64,000 nt of DNA from Cynocephalus volans (Eukaryota > Chordata > Mammalia > Dermoptera > Cynocephalidae). The translations under genes were made by a program, and so were the position numbers. Location of the stretch: the NCBI RefSeq assembly GCF_027409185.1, contig NC_084478.1, positions 80,955,624 to 81,019,623 on the forward strand, in the 5' to 3' direction. Below, in pieces: positions 37,001 to 50,300 of this stretch (the first letter of the stretch is position 1; each line of letters starts with the position of its first letter). Under the pieces are notes generated by a model. It saw nothing but the letters and a program-made list of their open reading frames with translations, searched no databases and was not told the DNA's origin.

Positions 37001-40000
37001 CAGTAGAAACCCTACAGGTCAGAAGAGAATGGGATGATATACTCAGAGTGCTGAAGGAAAAAGACTGTCAGCCAAGGTTCTCTATCCAGCAAAACTAACC
37101 TTCAAACATGAAGGAGAAATAAAGTCTTTCCCAGACAAACAAAAGCTAACAGAATTCACCAACACTAGACCTGCATTACCAGAAATGCTAAAGGGAGTTC
37201 TTCAACCTGAAAGACAAAGATGCTTAAGAGCAGCAAGAAAACATTTGAAGGCACATAACTCATAGTAAAAGTAATTTCAGACAATCTCAGAATACTCCAG
37301 TGTTGTAAAGAGAGTGAATAAACTGCTTACATCCTTAGTATAAAGACTAAAGACAAACCTAACAACAACAAATAGAGCAACTATATGATAGGCAATATTA
37401 AAAGATGTAACTCAAAACAACAAAATGTCAAAAAGTGGGGGAGAATGATGCCAAAGCACACAGAGTTGGCTTTGTTTTTTTCTTAGATATCAAAGTTATT
37501 AGTCTAAAATAATCTGTTATAGCTATAACATGTTTTTTGTAAGCCTCATGGTAACCATAACACCAAAAACTTACAAGAGACATATCAAAAATAAAAAGCA
37601 AGAAATCAAAATAAGTCAGGCACAGAACCACATGGTCTCTCATAGAAGTAGAGAGTACAATAATAGTTACCAGAGGCTGGGAGGGCAGGGGAGGGAAGTG
37701 AGGCAGAGAAGGGATGGACTAACAGGTACAAAACTATGCTATCTTCCCAAAGCGAATCACTGTGCAGTAAATGCATGTATTGAAACAACACACTGTACCC
37801 CACAAAATAAATATAAATTAAATTAAATAAAAAAATAATAGGAAAGAATAAATGACTACATGTATGAATGTATGCATGGATTCATACATGTATGAATCTC
37901 AAAAAATTATGCTGAGCAAAATAAGTCAAGCATAAAGGAGTAGAAGCAGTGTGATTTCACTTATACGAAGCTCTGAAACAGGCAAAACTAATCTATGGTG
38001 GAAAACATCAGAATTGTGGTTGCCTGTGGAGATGGAAGGTGGGGATGGGGACTGCCTGGGAAGGAGCATGAGGGAGTTTTCTGGGGTAATAATAGTGTTC
38101 TATACTTTGATAGGGGTTTGGGTAAAAAAGGTATGCATTTGTCAAAACTCATCAAATGTACACTTAAGATTCGTATGTTTCTTTGTATGTAAATTTTACT
38201 TCAAAAGAAAAACTAAACAGATAATGAAATACAGTTAATGGTTTGTATGCTGAAGTGTTTAGGGGGAAGTATCCTGATGTCTGCAATTTACTTTGAAGTG
38301 CATCCTAATAAAATAAGGTGGATTGGTGGAATAGATACGTTATAAAAATAGATATGTGATAAAGCAAGTATGATAAAATGTTAGTAACAGAATCTAGGTG
38401 GTAAGTAAAAAAAAAAAAAAAAAAAAAAAGACTAAAGAAGACTACCTTGCACATAGACTTCTGCCTCTCAGTTTGAAGGCACACAAAACCAGGATTCATA
38501 ACACACTGCAATTTGGCTTCTTACCCAGCACTCTAATGCAACTATTCTCACTAAGGGCACCAACAACCTCCATATTACCAAATCCAATGGCCACTTCTTA
38601 GTTTTTTATCTTTCTTGACCTTTCTGATATATATAAAACCACTGACCACTACCTCCCTCTTTAAGTTTTACCTCCCCCTTAGGTTCAGTGGCACACTACT
38701 CTCTCCTAGATTTCTTCCTTCTTCTCTAACCATTCCTTCTTGGTCTGCATCTTGAATTTCTCTCCCTCTGCCTGTTCCCATATAAATGTTGGTATTTCCA
38801 AGGATCTTTTTATTAATGCCCTTCTGACTCTATGTACTTTCTTCCAGAAGATTTTATCCACTGCGACGCCTTGTACTAGACGTTGAATAGTGTCCACCAA
38901 AATTTCACATCAGCCGGTACCTATGAATGTGACCTTATTTGGAAATAGGGTTTTTGCAGATGTAATCAAGTTAAGATGAGGTCATACTGGATTAGGGTGG
39001 ACCGTAATCTGACTGTTGTACTTATAAGAGGTAAACTGGGACACAGAGACACAGAGAGGAGAATGCTATATGAAGCTGGAAGCAGAGAATGGAGTGATGC
39101 CTCCGCATGCCAAAAAGTTCCAAGGACTGCCAGTACCACCAGATGCTAGGAAAGAGGCATGGAACAGACTCTCTCACAGCCTCCAAAAAGAAACTAACCC
39201 TGCTGACACCTTGATTTAAGACTTCTAGCCTCCATAACTGTGAGAGAATAAATTTCTGGGGCTTTTATAAACTGTGGTAAAATATGAGGTTACTTCAAAA
39301 AGTTCATGGAAAGATTCAAATTATCTTTTAATTTTATTTTTCCATAAACTTTTTTAAGTACTCTAGTATATATAACATAAAATTTGCCATTTTGACCATT
39401 TTTAAGTGTACAATGGCATTAATTACATTCATAACATGCAACCATCACCATCACCTTTCTCATCACTCCCAGCAGAAACTCTGTACCTATTAAGCAATAA
39501 CTCCCATTTCCCTCTCCCCCCAGTCCCTGATGAACTCTATAATCTACTTTTTGTCTCTATGTATTTGCCTATTCTATACATTTCATATAGGTGGAATCAT
39601 ATATTTGTCCTTTTGTTTCTGGTAGAAGTTAACCAGATAACCTTAGGCTGGAAGATTAAGAGGCTGGAGGTCTATACCTTACTGTAAAAGAACTTAATAT
39701 TGTTCCTGGAGAATTTTTCATTTTTAGTTAGACTTTATCCCAAAGGGCCAGTCAGGATGTTAGCCACCAAATGCTCCCCCAAATAATGAAACATTTTACT
39801 GCTGAGGAGCATTGGCTGGTATGATCCATCTGGATGCCAAAGCACATCTGCTATGCCAGAAAAAAAAGATAATTTTGGTTTTGGCGTAATTTCTAATTAG
39901 CTATTTTTTCCCAGAGTAATTAGCTAGCAGGTTCAACTGCTTTCTGAGGGCATGTTGTTAGCATGTAGGAGGACGCTATCTTCCTGCTTACTCTGGCAGA

Positions 40001-43000
40001 AGGGTATTTGCCCAGTTCAACCAAAAGCAGCACTAAAATTTTCAGGTCTAAATTACAAAGGAGGGGTTCTAGAATCCCGGCTGCTTTTACACACTTTGGA
40101 ATAGGCCTCGCTCTTCATGCCTGCTTATGTTCTCTTTGTGACAGGATATAAAGAACCTGAAATAGCAGTAAAAACCTTGAATCTCTTTCGGGCCATATAG
40201 TTTAGTCCAGATAGTTCTCGTTTGTGGAATCCAAAGCCAATGACACAGGTAATAAATACTACAGAAAGCCTTACACTGTTTTAAGTGATTGCCCTTATAG
40301 ATGAAACGTGTAGCTAGACAGTGGTAAGTCCCAAAACAAACCTTGTATAGGCTCCTAAGAGCCTGAGGCCTACTGTTAAATTGAATATTCACATTTTATA
40401 TATTTGCCTATACATGACTTACAATTTACAATAAAAGTTTTTGGAAATGTTACTTGCCCACCCCAGTGGTCAGGGATAAGATCTATCACCAGAAGTGGAT
40501 GTGAAAGCTTGCTGAGTAAACAAAAAACCAAAAGTCATGAAAACAACAAAACACAATAGCATGCATATCCCTTACACCTAGCAAGTGTCTGAAATATGGC
40601 AGCTTTATGCTATTCCAGGAAAGAATATTCTAGATTCTCAATTCTATTCCACTGATCTATGTTTATGCAAGTACCACACTGTCTTTACTACTGTAGCTTA
40701 AGTTTTGAATTCAGGAACTGTGAGTCCTCCAACTTTGTTCTTTTTCAAGATTTTTTCGGCTATTCTGGGTCCCCATATTTCCAAATGGCTTTTATAACTT
40801 GTCAATTTCTGCAAAAAAGCCAGCTGGGATTTTGTTAGATATGGCATTGGAATCTGTAGAACACTTTGGGGAGTACTGCCATTTTAACTACATTGTCTTC
40901 CAATCCATGAAAACAGTATATCTTTCTATTTATTTAGGGTTTCTTGAATTTCTTTCAACAATGTTTTGTAGTTTTCAGTGTACAAGTCCTGCACTTACTT
41001 GGATAAATTTATTCCTAAGCATTTTATTCTTTTTGGTGATCTTGTAAATGAAACTTTTCTTAATTTCATTCACTGCTATGTACAGAAATACAATTAAATT
41101 TTGAATATTGATCTTGTATCCTGTAACATTGTTGAACTCATTTATTAGCTCTAATAGTTTCGTTTTGTGGGTTCATTAGGGTTTTCTATATAAAAGATCA
41201 TATCTTCAAGATACAAGAAAAAACTTACAGACAGGTATCTCTTATGAACATTGATGTAAAAATCCTCAACAAAATACTAGAAAACCTAATTTAGCAGCAT
41301 ATTAAAAGGATTATACACCATGACCAAGTGGGATTTATTCCTGGAATGCAAGGATGGTTCAACATACTAAAATCAATCAACATAATTCACCACACATTAA
41401 CAGAATGAAGGAAAAAAAATCATATCAACTGATGCAGAAAAAGTATTTGACAAAATTCAAAACCCTTTCATAATAAAAAGACTCAACAAACTAGGAATAG
41501 AAGGAAACTACCTCAACATAATAAAAGCCACATATAAAAAACCCACAGCAAATACCATATTCAATGGTGAAAGACTGAAAGTTTTCCCTCTAAGATCAGG
41601 AACAAGAAATGATGCCTGCTAATTTACCACTTCTATTCAACATAGTACTCGAAGTTCTAGCCAGGCAATTAGGCAAGAAAAATAAAAGGCCTCCAAACTG
41701 AAAAGGAAGAAGTAAAATTATCACTGTTCATAGATGGTATGATGTTAGATGTAGAAAACTCTAAAGATTCCATGCAAAAAAAAAAAAAGAATTCAGAAAA
41801 GTAGCAGGATACAACACCCAAAAATAAATTGCATTTCTATATACTAACAATGAACAATCTAAAAAGGAAGTTATGAAACCAACTCCATTTACAGTAGCAT
41901 CAAAAAGAATACTTTGGAATTAACCAAGGAGGTGAAAGACATACAATGAAAATTATAAAACACTGCTGAAAGAAATTAAAGATATAAATAAATGGAAACA
42001 CGTCCCATGTTCATGAATTTGAAGAAAAAAAATAAGACGTCCATACTATTTTTAAGATGTCCATATTACAAATCCCAATGGGAATTTTTTTTTTTCAGAA
42101 TTAGAAAAACCCATCCTAAAATTCATATGAAATCTCAAGGGAACCCAAATAGCCACCAAAACAATCTTGAACAAGAACAAAGTTGGAGGACTCACACTTC
42201 CTGATTTCAAAACTACAGTAATCAAAACAGTGTAATACTGACTTAAAAACACACACAGACCAATGGAATAGAGCAGACAGCCCAGAAATCAAACCTTGCA
42301 TGTATGGTCAAATGGTTTTTGACAAAGGTGCCAAGACCATTCAATGGGGAAAGGACAATCTTTTCAATAAATGGTACTGGGAAAAGTAAATATCCACATG
42401 CAAAAGAATGAAGTTGGACCTTTACCTAACACCGCATATAAAAATTAACTCAAAATGGATCAAAGACCTAAATGTAAGATTTAAAAATATAAAAATTCTT
42501 AGAAGAAAACAGGGCAAAAGCTTTACAACATTGGATTTGGCAATGATTTCTTGGACATGACACCAAATGCAGAGGCAACAAAAGAAAAAAATTGACAAAG
42601 TGGATTGGATCTCAGAAGATATTAATTTGCACATCAAAACACACCATCAACAGAATAAAAAAGCAACCCACAAAATGAAAGAAAATATTTGCAGATCATG
42701 TATCTGATTAATATCCAGAATATACAGAGAACTCCTAAAACTTGACACCACACAAAATAAAACAACCACAATTCAAAAATGGGCAAAGAACTTGAATAGA
42801 CAGTTCTCGAAAGATATACAAATAACTAATAAGCACACAAAAAGATGCTCAGCATCACTTAATCATTACAGAAATGCAAATCAAAAGCACAATGAGATAC
42901 CACCTCACACCCATTAAGATGGCTACTATCCAAAAAAACAAGTGTTGGAAAGGATGTGGAGAAACGGGAAACCTTGTGCACTGTTGGTGGGAATGTAAAA

Positions 43001-46000
43001 TGGTATCACTGCTGTGGAAAAGGGCATGGCAATTGCTCAAAAAATTAAAAATAGAATCACCATACTGAAAGGGACCCTAGCCAGAGAAACAGCCATTTTG
43101 GGGGGTAACTAAGACAAGCAGAACATTTCAGTCAGCCATTAAATTGGGAACTGATAATCATCAATTCCTTGAGGTTAGCAGAAGAATTGAGAGACTGACC
43201 ATATGGTTGAGACTGCCCGGGAGATGAAATCACCCCCTTATACTGATTTACTTCAGAGGTTGTGCACCTACAATTAAGGAATGAAACTAAGTTTCTTGTT
43301 TTTCTTACCTCTCTAACAGCTGCAAACAAGAGGAGATATAAGAGAGAGGCAAGACAACCTAGCTGATTATAAACTCCCCCTCTTAGAGGAAAACTGCATC
43401 CATGTCAATTAGAAATACAAGTCAGGTATTTTTATGATGTCTGACTGAGGTGATTATCCTTGAGCTCTCCCTAGGAGATAAGGACTCCAACCCCAAGGTA
43501 ACACCAAGGACTTGAAGCTGACCGCTTATAATGTGAATACAAGTAAGCATCCTTGTCTTGTTCCTGATATAAAGAGGGCAGGTGAAGCTTTTAGTCTTTC
43601 ACCATTAAGAATGATGGTAGGGACGGCCTGTGGCTCACTCGGGAGAGTGCGGTGCTGATAACACCAAGGCCCCGGGTTCGGATCCCATATATGGATGGCC
43701 GGTTCGCTCACTGGCTGAGCGTGGTGCTGACAACACCAAGCCAAGGGTTAAGATCCCCTTACCGGTCATCTTTAAAAAAAAAAAAAAAAAAAAAAGAATG
43801 ATGGTAATTAGGGCCGGCTAGTGGCTCACTTGGGAGAGTGTGGTGCTGATAACACCAAGGCCACAGGTTCAGATCCCTATATAGGGATGGCCGGTTAGCT
43901 CACTTGGGAGAGCGTGGTGCTGACAACACCAAGTCAGGGGTTAAGATCCCCTTACCGGTCATCTTCAAAAAAAAAGAAAAAAACCCCAAAAAACAAAAAC
44001 AAAAAAACAGCACTCCAACTTTAAGAACATTTACAGAAGAATTACAGCTAATGAGTACAGAAGAAATGGTGAAATTAGAAAATTACCACTTTGTAATCTA
44101 TAACAAAATAACTGATTTGGACAATGATTATCAATAGATAGAAAGTTGATGGGGCACTGGATATTCACAGGATGCTAACATATCCCCAACATATTACTTC
44201 CTTGTCATAAGGGTGTAAATGCAACTTTGCAGAGGAGGGATCAGTGACCACTGAACCCACTGATCAATCTTAGCATTACCAAAAATAAGAAAATCAGACA
44301 TTATATTCTTCCTGATATGATGCAATATGAAGTACACAGCCTCATCTATCAAGCACTCATGACAAAACTACTGAACCTTAATCTTATCAAGCCTTTAGAT
44401 TTAAATATAGGAGACAAGAGAACAAGTTCATGACACTACAAGGAAACCGTCAGGCTAATCCAAATTACTGGCATAGAAATAAAAGCAGGGAGGATGAAAA
44501 TGTTCTAGTTTAAAAGAGGCTTAAGAAACATAGCAATCAAATGCAGTGTGCTAACCTTTGGATCCTGATTCCAATAAAAGCAATTAGGGGGGAGGGAGAA
44601 GGGAGGGAGGTTTTGGTGATGGGGAGCAATAATCAGCCACAATGTATATCGACAAAATAAAATTTAAAAAAAAAAAAAAAAAAAGCAATTATAAAAGACC
44701 ATTTCAAAAATTTGAATATGGACTGTGTATTAGATGATATCAAGGAATTAGTTTGTTAGGTGGGATATGGTATGGTGGTTTCATAAGAATATGTTCTTTT
44801 TAGAGACGTATACTGGAGTATTTAAGGGTGAAATGCCATGATGTCTAGGGATTTACTTTAAAATATCTTAGAATATGTAAGAAGGAATCAGCAGAATCTG
44901 AGATGCAGAAGTCACGGAGGTAAGAAGAAAATCAGGAGAGTGAGGGGTTCTGGAAGCCAAAGGAATTATGTGTTTCATGGAGAAGTGATCAATTCTGTCA
45001 AATACTGCTGGTCACGAAAGATGAGGGCTGAAAACTGACTGTTGGATTTAGTTATATGAAAGTTATTGATGACCTTGACAAAAGCAGTTTAAGCAAAACG
45101 TAAAAAGATGATTGGAATGAGTTCAAAAGAAGCTGGGAGGAAGAAATTGGAAATGTCAAGTGCTACACCTGGCATTTTGCTATAAAACGAAGAAATGGAG
45201 CAATAAATGGAGTGGAAAGTAGGGCCAAGAGGGTTTTTTTTCTAGCGAAGAAAGAATTGCTGGATTGAAGTCCTTATACCATTGGCGTGACAAGGGATGA
45301 GATCTTTCGCACAAATAGAGTGGTTGTGTCTTGGCTAGGAGGATAGAGATTTCGTCCATAGTAACAGGACAGAAGGCAGAGAATACAGTGGGAACAATGC
45401 TGGGAGGTGGGCCGACATGGGAGAAGCTTGTGGAAGTTCTTTTCTGAATGCTTCTATCAACCCAGTGAAATTGGAAGCAAGGTCACGGGCTCAAAGAGAT
45501 GAGGGAGGTGTTGAGGGTTTGAAAAAACAAGCATCTAGTAGAATGGATGAGTGAATATATTAGAGAAATGTAATATGATTGCCAGGTAGCATTAAGGGCC
45601 TGCTTGACATTAATAATTATGGATTTCAAGTGAGACTAGTCAGCATGATTTCTTCAACCACATTCATCTGCATGGGCCAGAGTTGGATTTAGCCAAGTAT
45701 ATTAGTTTCCATCGCTGCTGTTACAAATTATTACAAACATAGTGGCTTAAAATAACACAAATGTATTCTTTTATCTTACGGTTCTGTAGGTTAGAAGCCT
45801 GACACAGGGCTCACTGGGCTAAAATTAAGGTGTCAGCAGGGTTGTATTCCTTTCTGGATGCTCTGGGGAAGACTGTTTCTTGTCTTTTCCAGCTTCTAGA
45901 GAGGCTGCCCACATGTCTTGGCTCATGGCCCTTTCCTCCATCTTCTTAGCCAGTGAGGCCATGTGTATTAGTCCGTTCCTGTTGCCTATAACAAAATACC

Positions 46001-47268
46001 TGTAACTGGGTAATTTATAAAGAAAACAAAATTTATTGCTTACAGTTTCTGAGGATAGGAAGTCCAAAGTCCATCTGGTGGTGGCAACAGCAACCCAGGG
46101 GTCTCACATTGCAAGATGGTGGAAGCAGAAAGAACAGAGACACAGACAGATTCTCCTTTTCTTTTAAAGCCCTCAGAACCACACCCTTGACTGCCGTTTT
46201 TAATCCATTCACTACAGCATGGTCCTACAATCCAATCACCTCTTCAAGACTCCACCTTTCAATCGCTATAATAGTATTTCTCACCCTCTTAACAGTCACA
46301 GTGGAGGCTAAGTTTCTAATACATAAAACTTGGGGGACACAATTCAAGTTTCAGTGAGTTTTAGGGGGACATAATTCAATCCACTACACCATTTGAGAAG
46401 GTTGAGTCCTTCTCACATGGCATCACTCTGACCTCCTCTTCTGCTTCCCTCTTCTACTTTTAAGGACCCTTGTGATTATACTGCGCCCACAGATATTCCA
46501 GGATAATCTCCCTATTTTAGGGTCAGCTGATTAGTGACCTTAATTCCATCTTTGACACTAATTCCTCTTTGCCATATAAGATAACATATTTACAGGTTCC
46601 AGAAATTGGTATGTGGACATCTTTGGGGGGCCATTATTCTGCCTACCACAAGAAGGTGTGGTCTTACCAAACAAGTATAATGAAGTGTGAGAGAAAAAAG
46701 TTAAAGTTTTTTTTTTTAAAGATGACTGGTTAGGGGATCTTAACCTTGGCTTGGTGTTGTCAGCACCATGCTCACCCAAGTGTGCCAACCGGCCATCCAT
46801 ATATAGGATCTGAACTCATGGCCTTGGTGTTCTCAGCACCACACTCTCCCGAGTGAGCCACGGGCCGGCCCCCAAAAAGTTAAAGTTATATACAAGCAAG
46901 TCTCCATAATTACTGACTGCACTGCAAACTACGAAAGGAGGGAAGTGAGGCCCTGAGAGGGGTGAGCAACAGTGAAAGGAAGACAGAATCAGTAGACTAT
47001 AGGTCCCAGTGATATCAAGGGCTGCTGGAACTGGTGTACTAGAGGGAGTAAGGTAGAGGTCGGAGAGTAGAATGCTCAGAAGTGAGATAATGGAGGTGTA
47101 ATAAAAAGTCTGATTCTGGGCCGGCCAGTGGCTCACTTGGGAGAGTGTGGTGCTGATAACACCAAGGCCACAGGTTCGGATCCCTGTATAGGGATGGCCG
47201 GTTGGCTCACTTCGGAGAGCATGCTGCTGACAACACCAAGTCAAGGGTTAAGATCCCCTTACCGGTCA

Positions 47269-47315
<47 letters not shown>

Positions 47316-50300
47316 ATTCCATTATTGATGTCTGACTGCTGACAGCTTTTAAATTCCACCCCTCCGGCTTCCCTTTCTGCCCCACTTCTGGGCAAGCTAA
47401 AAAAAGATCCCAGATGCTTCCTCCTTTGGCACCAGAAGGAAGTTAATTCCATGCAAGTTTCAGTCCACATACAAGAACCCTCACCCCAGCCCCACCACCT
47501 AACCATGATAAAACCCCCAAGCCTATGTCCCTTCCCTGCTCTCTCAAGCTACTTTCAGACCAAGTCTAGAAACCTGCCCTGCTTTCCCGAGTAAACCTCA
47601 TTATGTGTCTAATAAACCTTTTAATAACCTCTTGGTATGTGTCCATCTGTCTCTGCAAGGTAGCCAATACGGGAGGGGTGTAGTAATTGGTAATGACAAG
47701 GTATATGACATAACCTTGATGGTAAGTGGGGGTAAGGGAGAGAACAAGATAGCTGGAGAAATGGAGATCACGAAACTGAGAGGCCAGGGTATTGGAAAAA
47801 GAATCTGCATGTATACTGAAATTAGCAAGAATTTTAACAAGAATTATATTAATATGCTCTGATGTTACACACTATACTGTTCCTTTAACAGCTACACAGT
47901 ATGCCAATGAATGGATATACCAGATTTTATTTAACAATTTCCCTATCAATAAATATAGTTTCTTAAAAAAATTGTTATCACTAGCAATACTACAATAAAA
48001 CATACACACATACACACCTTCATCCATTCACGTAAGTGTATTTGTAAAAGAAAATACTAGAATTCTTAGCTTCAAAAAGTAAAACTATATATACTAACTT
48101 TTGAATTGACTTACATAGCTCATCAAATGCTGGCCTGAGAATAATAGAAAAAAATTGGAATAACCTAAAAGAATATATAAAGAATGCTTAAAACTCAACA
48201 ATAAAAAGACAATACAATTTAAAAAATAGGCAACAGATCTTAACAGACATTTCTCCAAAGAAGATACACAAATGGCCAATAAGCACATAAAAAGATGCTC
48301 AACGTCATTAGCCATCAAAGAAATGCAAATTAAAACCACAATGAGATACCATTTCATATAACTGAAAAGGCACAAAAACAAGTGCTGGCAATGATGTGGA
48401 GAAACTGGAACCTTCATACACTGCTGGGAGGAATGCAAAATGGTGTGGCTGCTTTAGAAAACAGTCTGGCAGTTCCTCAAACTGTTAAACATAGAGTTAC
48501 CATATGACCCAGCAATTCCATTCCTAGATGTGTACCCAAGACAGACATAAACACATGTCCACAAAAACTTGTACGCGAATGTTCGTAACAGCATTACTCA
48601 TAACAGCCAAAAAGTGGAAACAATCCAAATGTCTATTCAACTGGTGAATGGGTAAACAAAATGTGGTATATATTCATACAACAGGATATTATTTAGTGAG
48701 AAAAAGAAATGAAGCACTGATACAAACTACAACGTGGATGAACCTTGAAACCATTAGGTTAACACTAGTTGTTAGCATAATGAAAGAAGTTAGTCACAAA
48801 GAACCATATATTATGTGGTTCCATTTATATGAAATGTCCAAAAAGACAAATTTAGAGACAGAAAGTAAATTAGTGGTTGCCTAGGCTGGGAGTTGTAAGG
48901 GAATGGGGGTGACGGCTAAGATACGTGAGGTTTCTTTTTGGGATAATAAAAGTGTTCTAAAATTGATTACGGTGATGGATACACAACTCGGTGAATAAAC
49001 TAAAAGCCACTGAACTATACACTTTAAATGGGTGAATTGTATGGTATATGAACTATATCTCGATGAAGCTGTTGAAAGAGAAGGGGAGAAAGCCACATAG
49101 AAAGGGAGAGTAAACAACAGACCCAGGAAGCTAGCAAGAGAACAGGTAAGCAAGAGCAACAGAGAAAGAATGGAGAGAGTATAAAAAAACATGTTAAAGA
49201 TACAGTGAATGTGAAAAACAGAAAGGGTGTAAGATGGAGACAGTGTATGATAGAGAAATTGACAGTGTTATGTGTTATGAAGACAGAGAAAATATAACAA
49301 AGAATGGGTTGCAAAAAAAAAAGTGTTTTGACAGTATTGTGAGAAAGGTGTAAGAGGAAGTGTATGTAACAAGGAAACTGTGTGTACTTCTGTGTGTGTG
49401 AGAGAGGGTCAAGGGAGGGTCCACAACAGAGTATGTTTCTCTGTGCTGGCACAGAGAGAACAAGTTAGTGAGCAACAAAAAGAGGGAGAGAGAGCAAACG
49501 TGTGACTTGGAGAATGGCGAGGGAGAGGGTGACTGACACAGTGAGCCAGTAGGTGACACAGAGAGATTAGTGACATAAAGAAGGTGGCCAAACAAGACAG
49601 AAGGATAGGGTGGGCAAAAGAGAAAGGGCAGGTGGCAGAGAGAGAATGCACGCAAAAGAAAGAGAGTGAGGGCCGAAAAAGGGTAAGAGAGGAGGAATGC
49701 AACAAAGAGAGAGAGCACACGAGAGAACAATGGAGTGGGCAACCCAGGGACAGAGTGAGTAACATAGAGAGAGAGAAAGCAGGTGATGGAGAGAAGATGG
49801 GTGACAAAGAGGGCGACAGAAAGGGAGGATGGGCAGCAGAGAGAACTGGGTGACAAAGGAAGGGTAGGCAACAGAACAAGCAGGCAGAAGAGAGTGAGAG
49901 AGAAGGCAACAGAAAGACACAAAAAGAGAGTGGGTGGCAGAGAGACACAGCAAGAGAGGAAGACAAAGAGAAGGTGGGTGACATGGAGAAAGAGTAGATG
50001 GGTGAAACAAGAGAGTGGATAACAGAGAGTACAAGCAGGTGTGGGACAGACACAGTGAGTGGCAGAGAGAGAAGGTGGGCAACAGAGAGGGAGGTTGACT
50101 CTGCCAGTCACTATTTATTGCCTCTCGGTTCCAAATTCACCCCTCAATACCTGCTCTGTGATAATGTACAGAATTCCTTTACAGTGAGCATGTTAGGGTT
50201 TCTCAGTAGAGGGCGCTGGAGAGACACTACAGAAGAAAGGGGATCTCCTGAAGTTTCTAGGGGCTGGTACCATATCTAGTAGAGCTTGGCCCCAGCCACA

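Noticed and set aside
40600-43066. Single L1 with a twin-priming inversion
   Set aside because: The inverted and sense parts contain overlapping ORF2 regions, so they are two separate insertions.
49275-50111. 278-codon minus-strand open frame rich in Leu, Ser, Cys, Pro and Phe, with overlapping long frames in the other phases
   Set aside because: Product of the purine-rich minisatellite; all three minus frames are open and give similar low-complexity translations, so it is not a gene.
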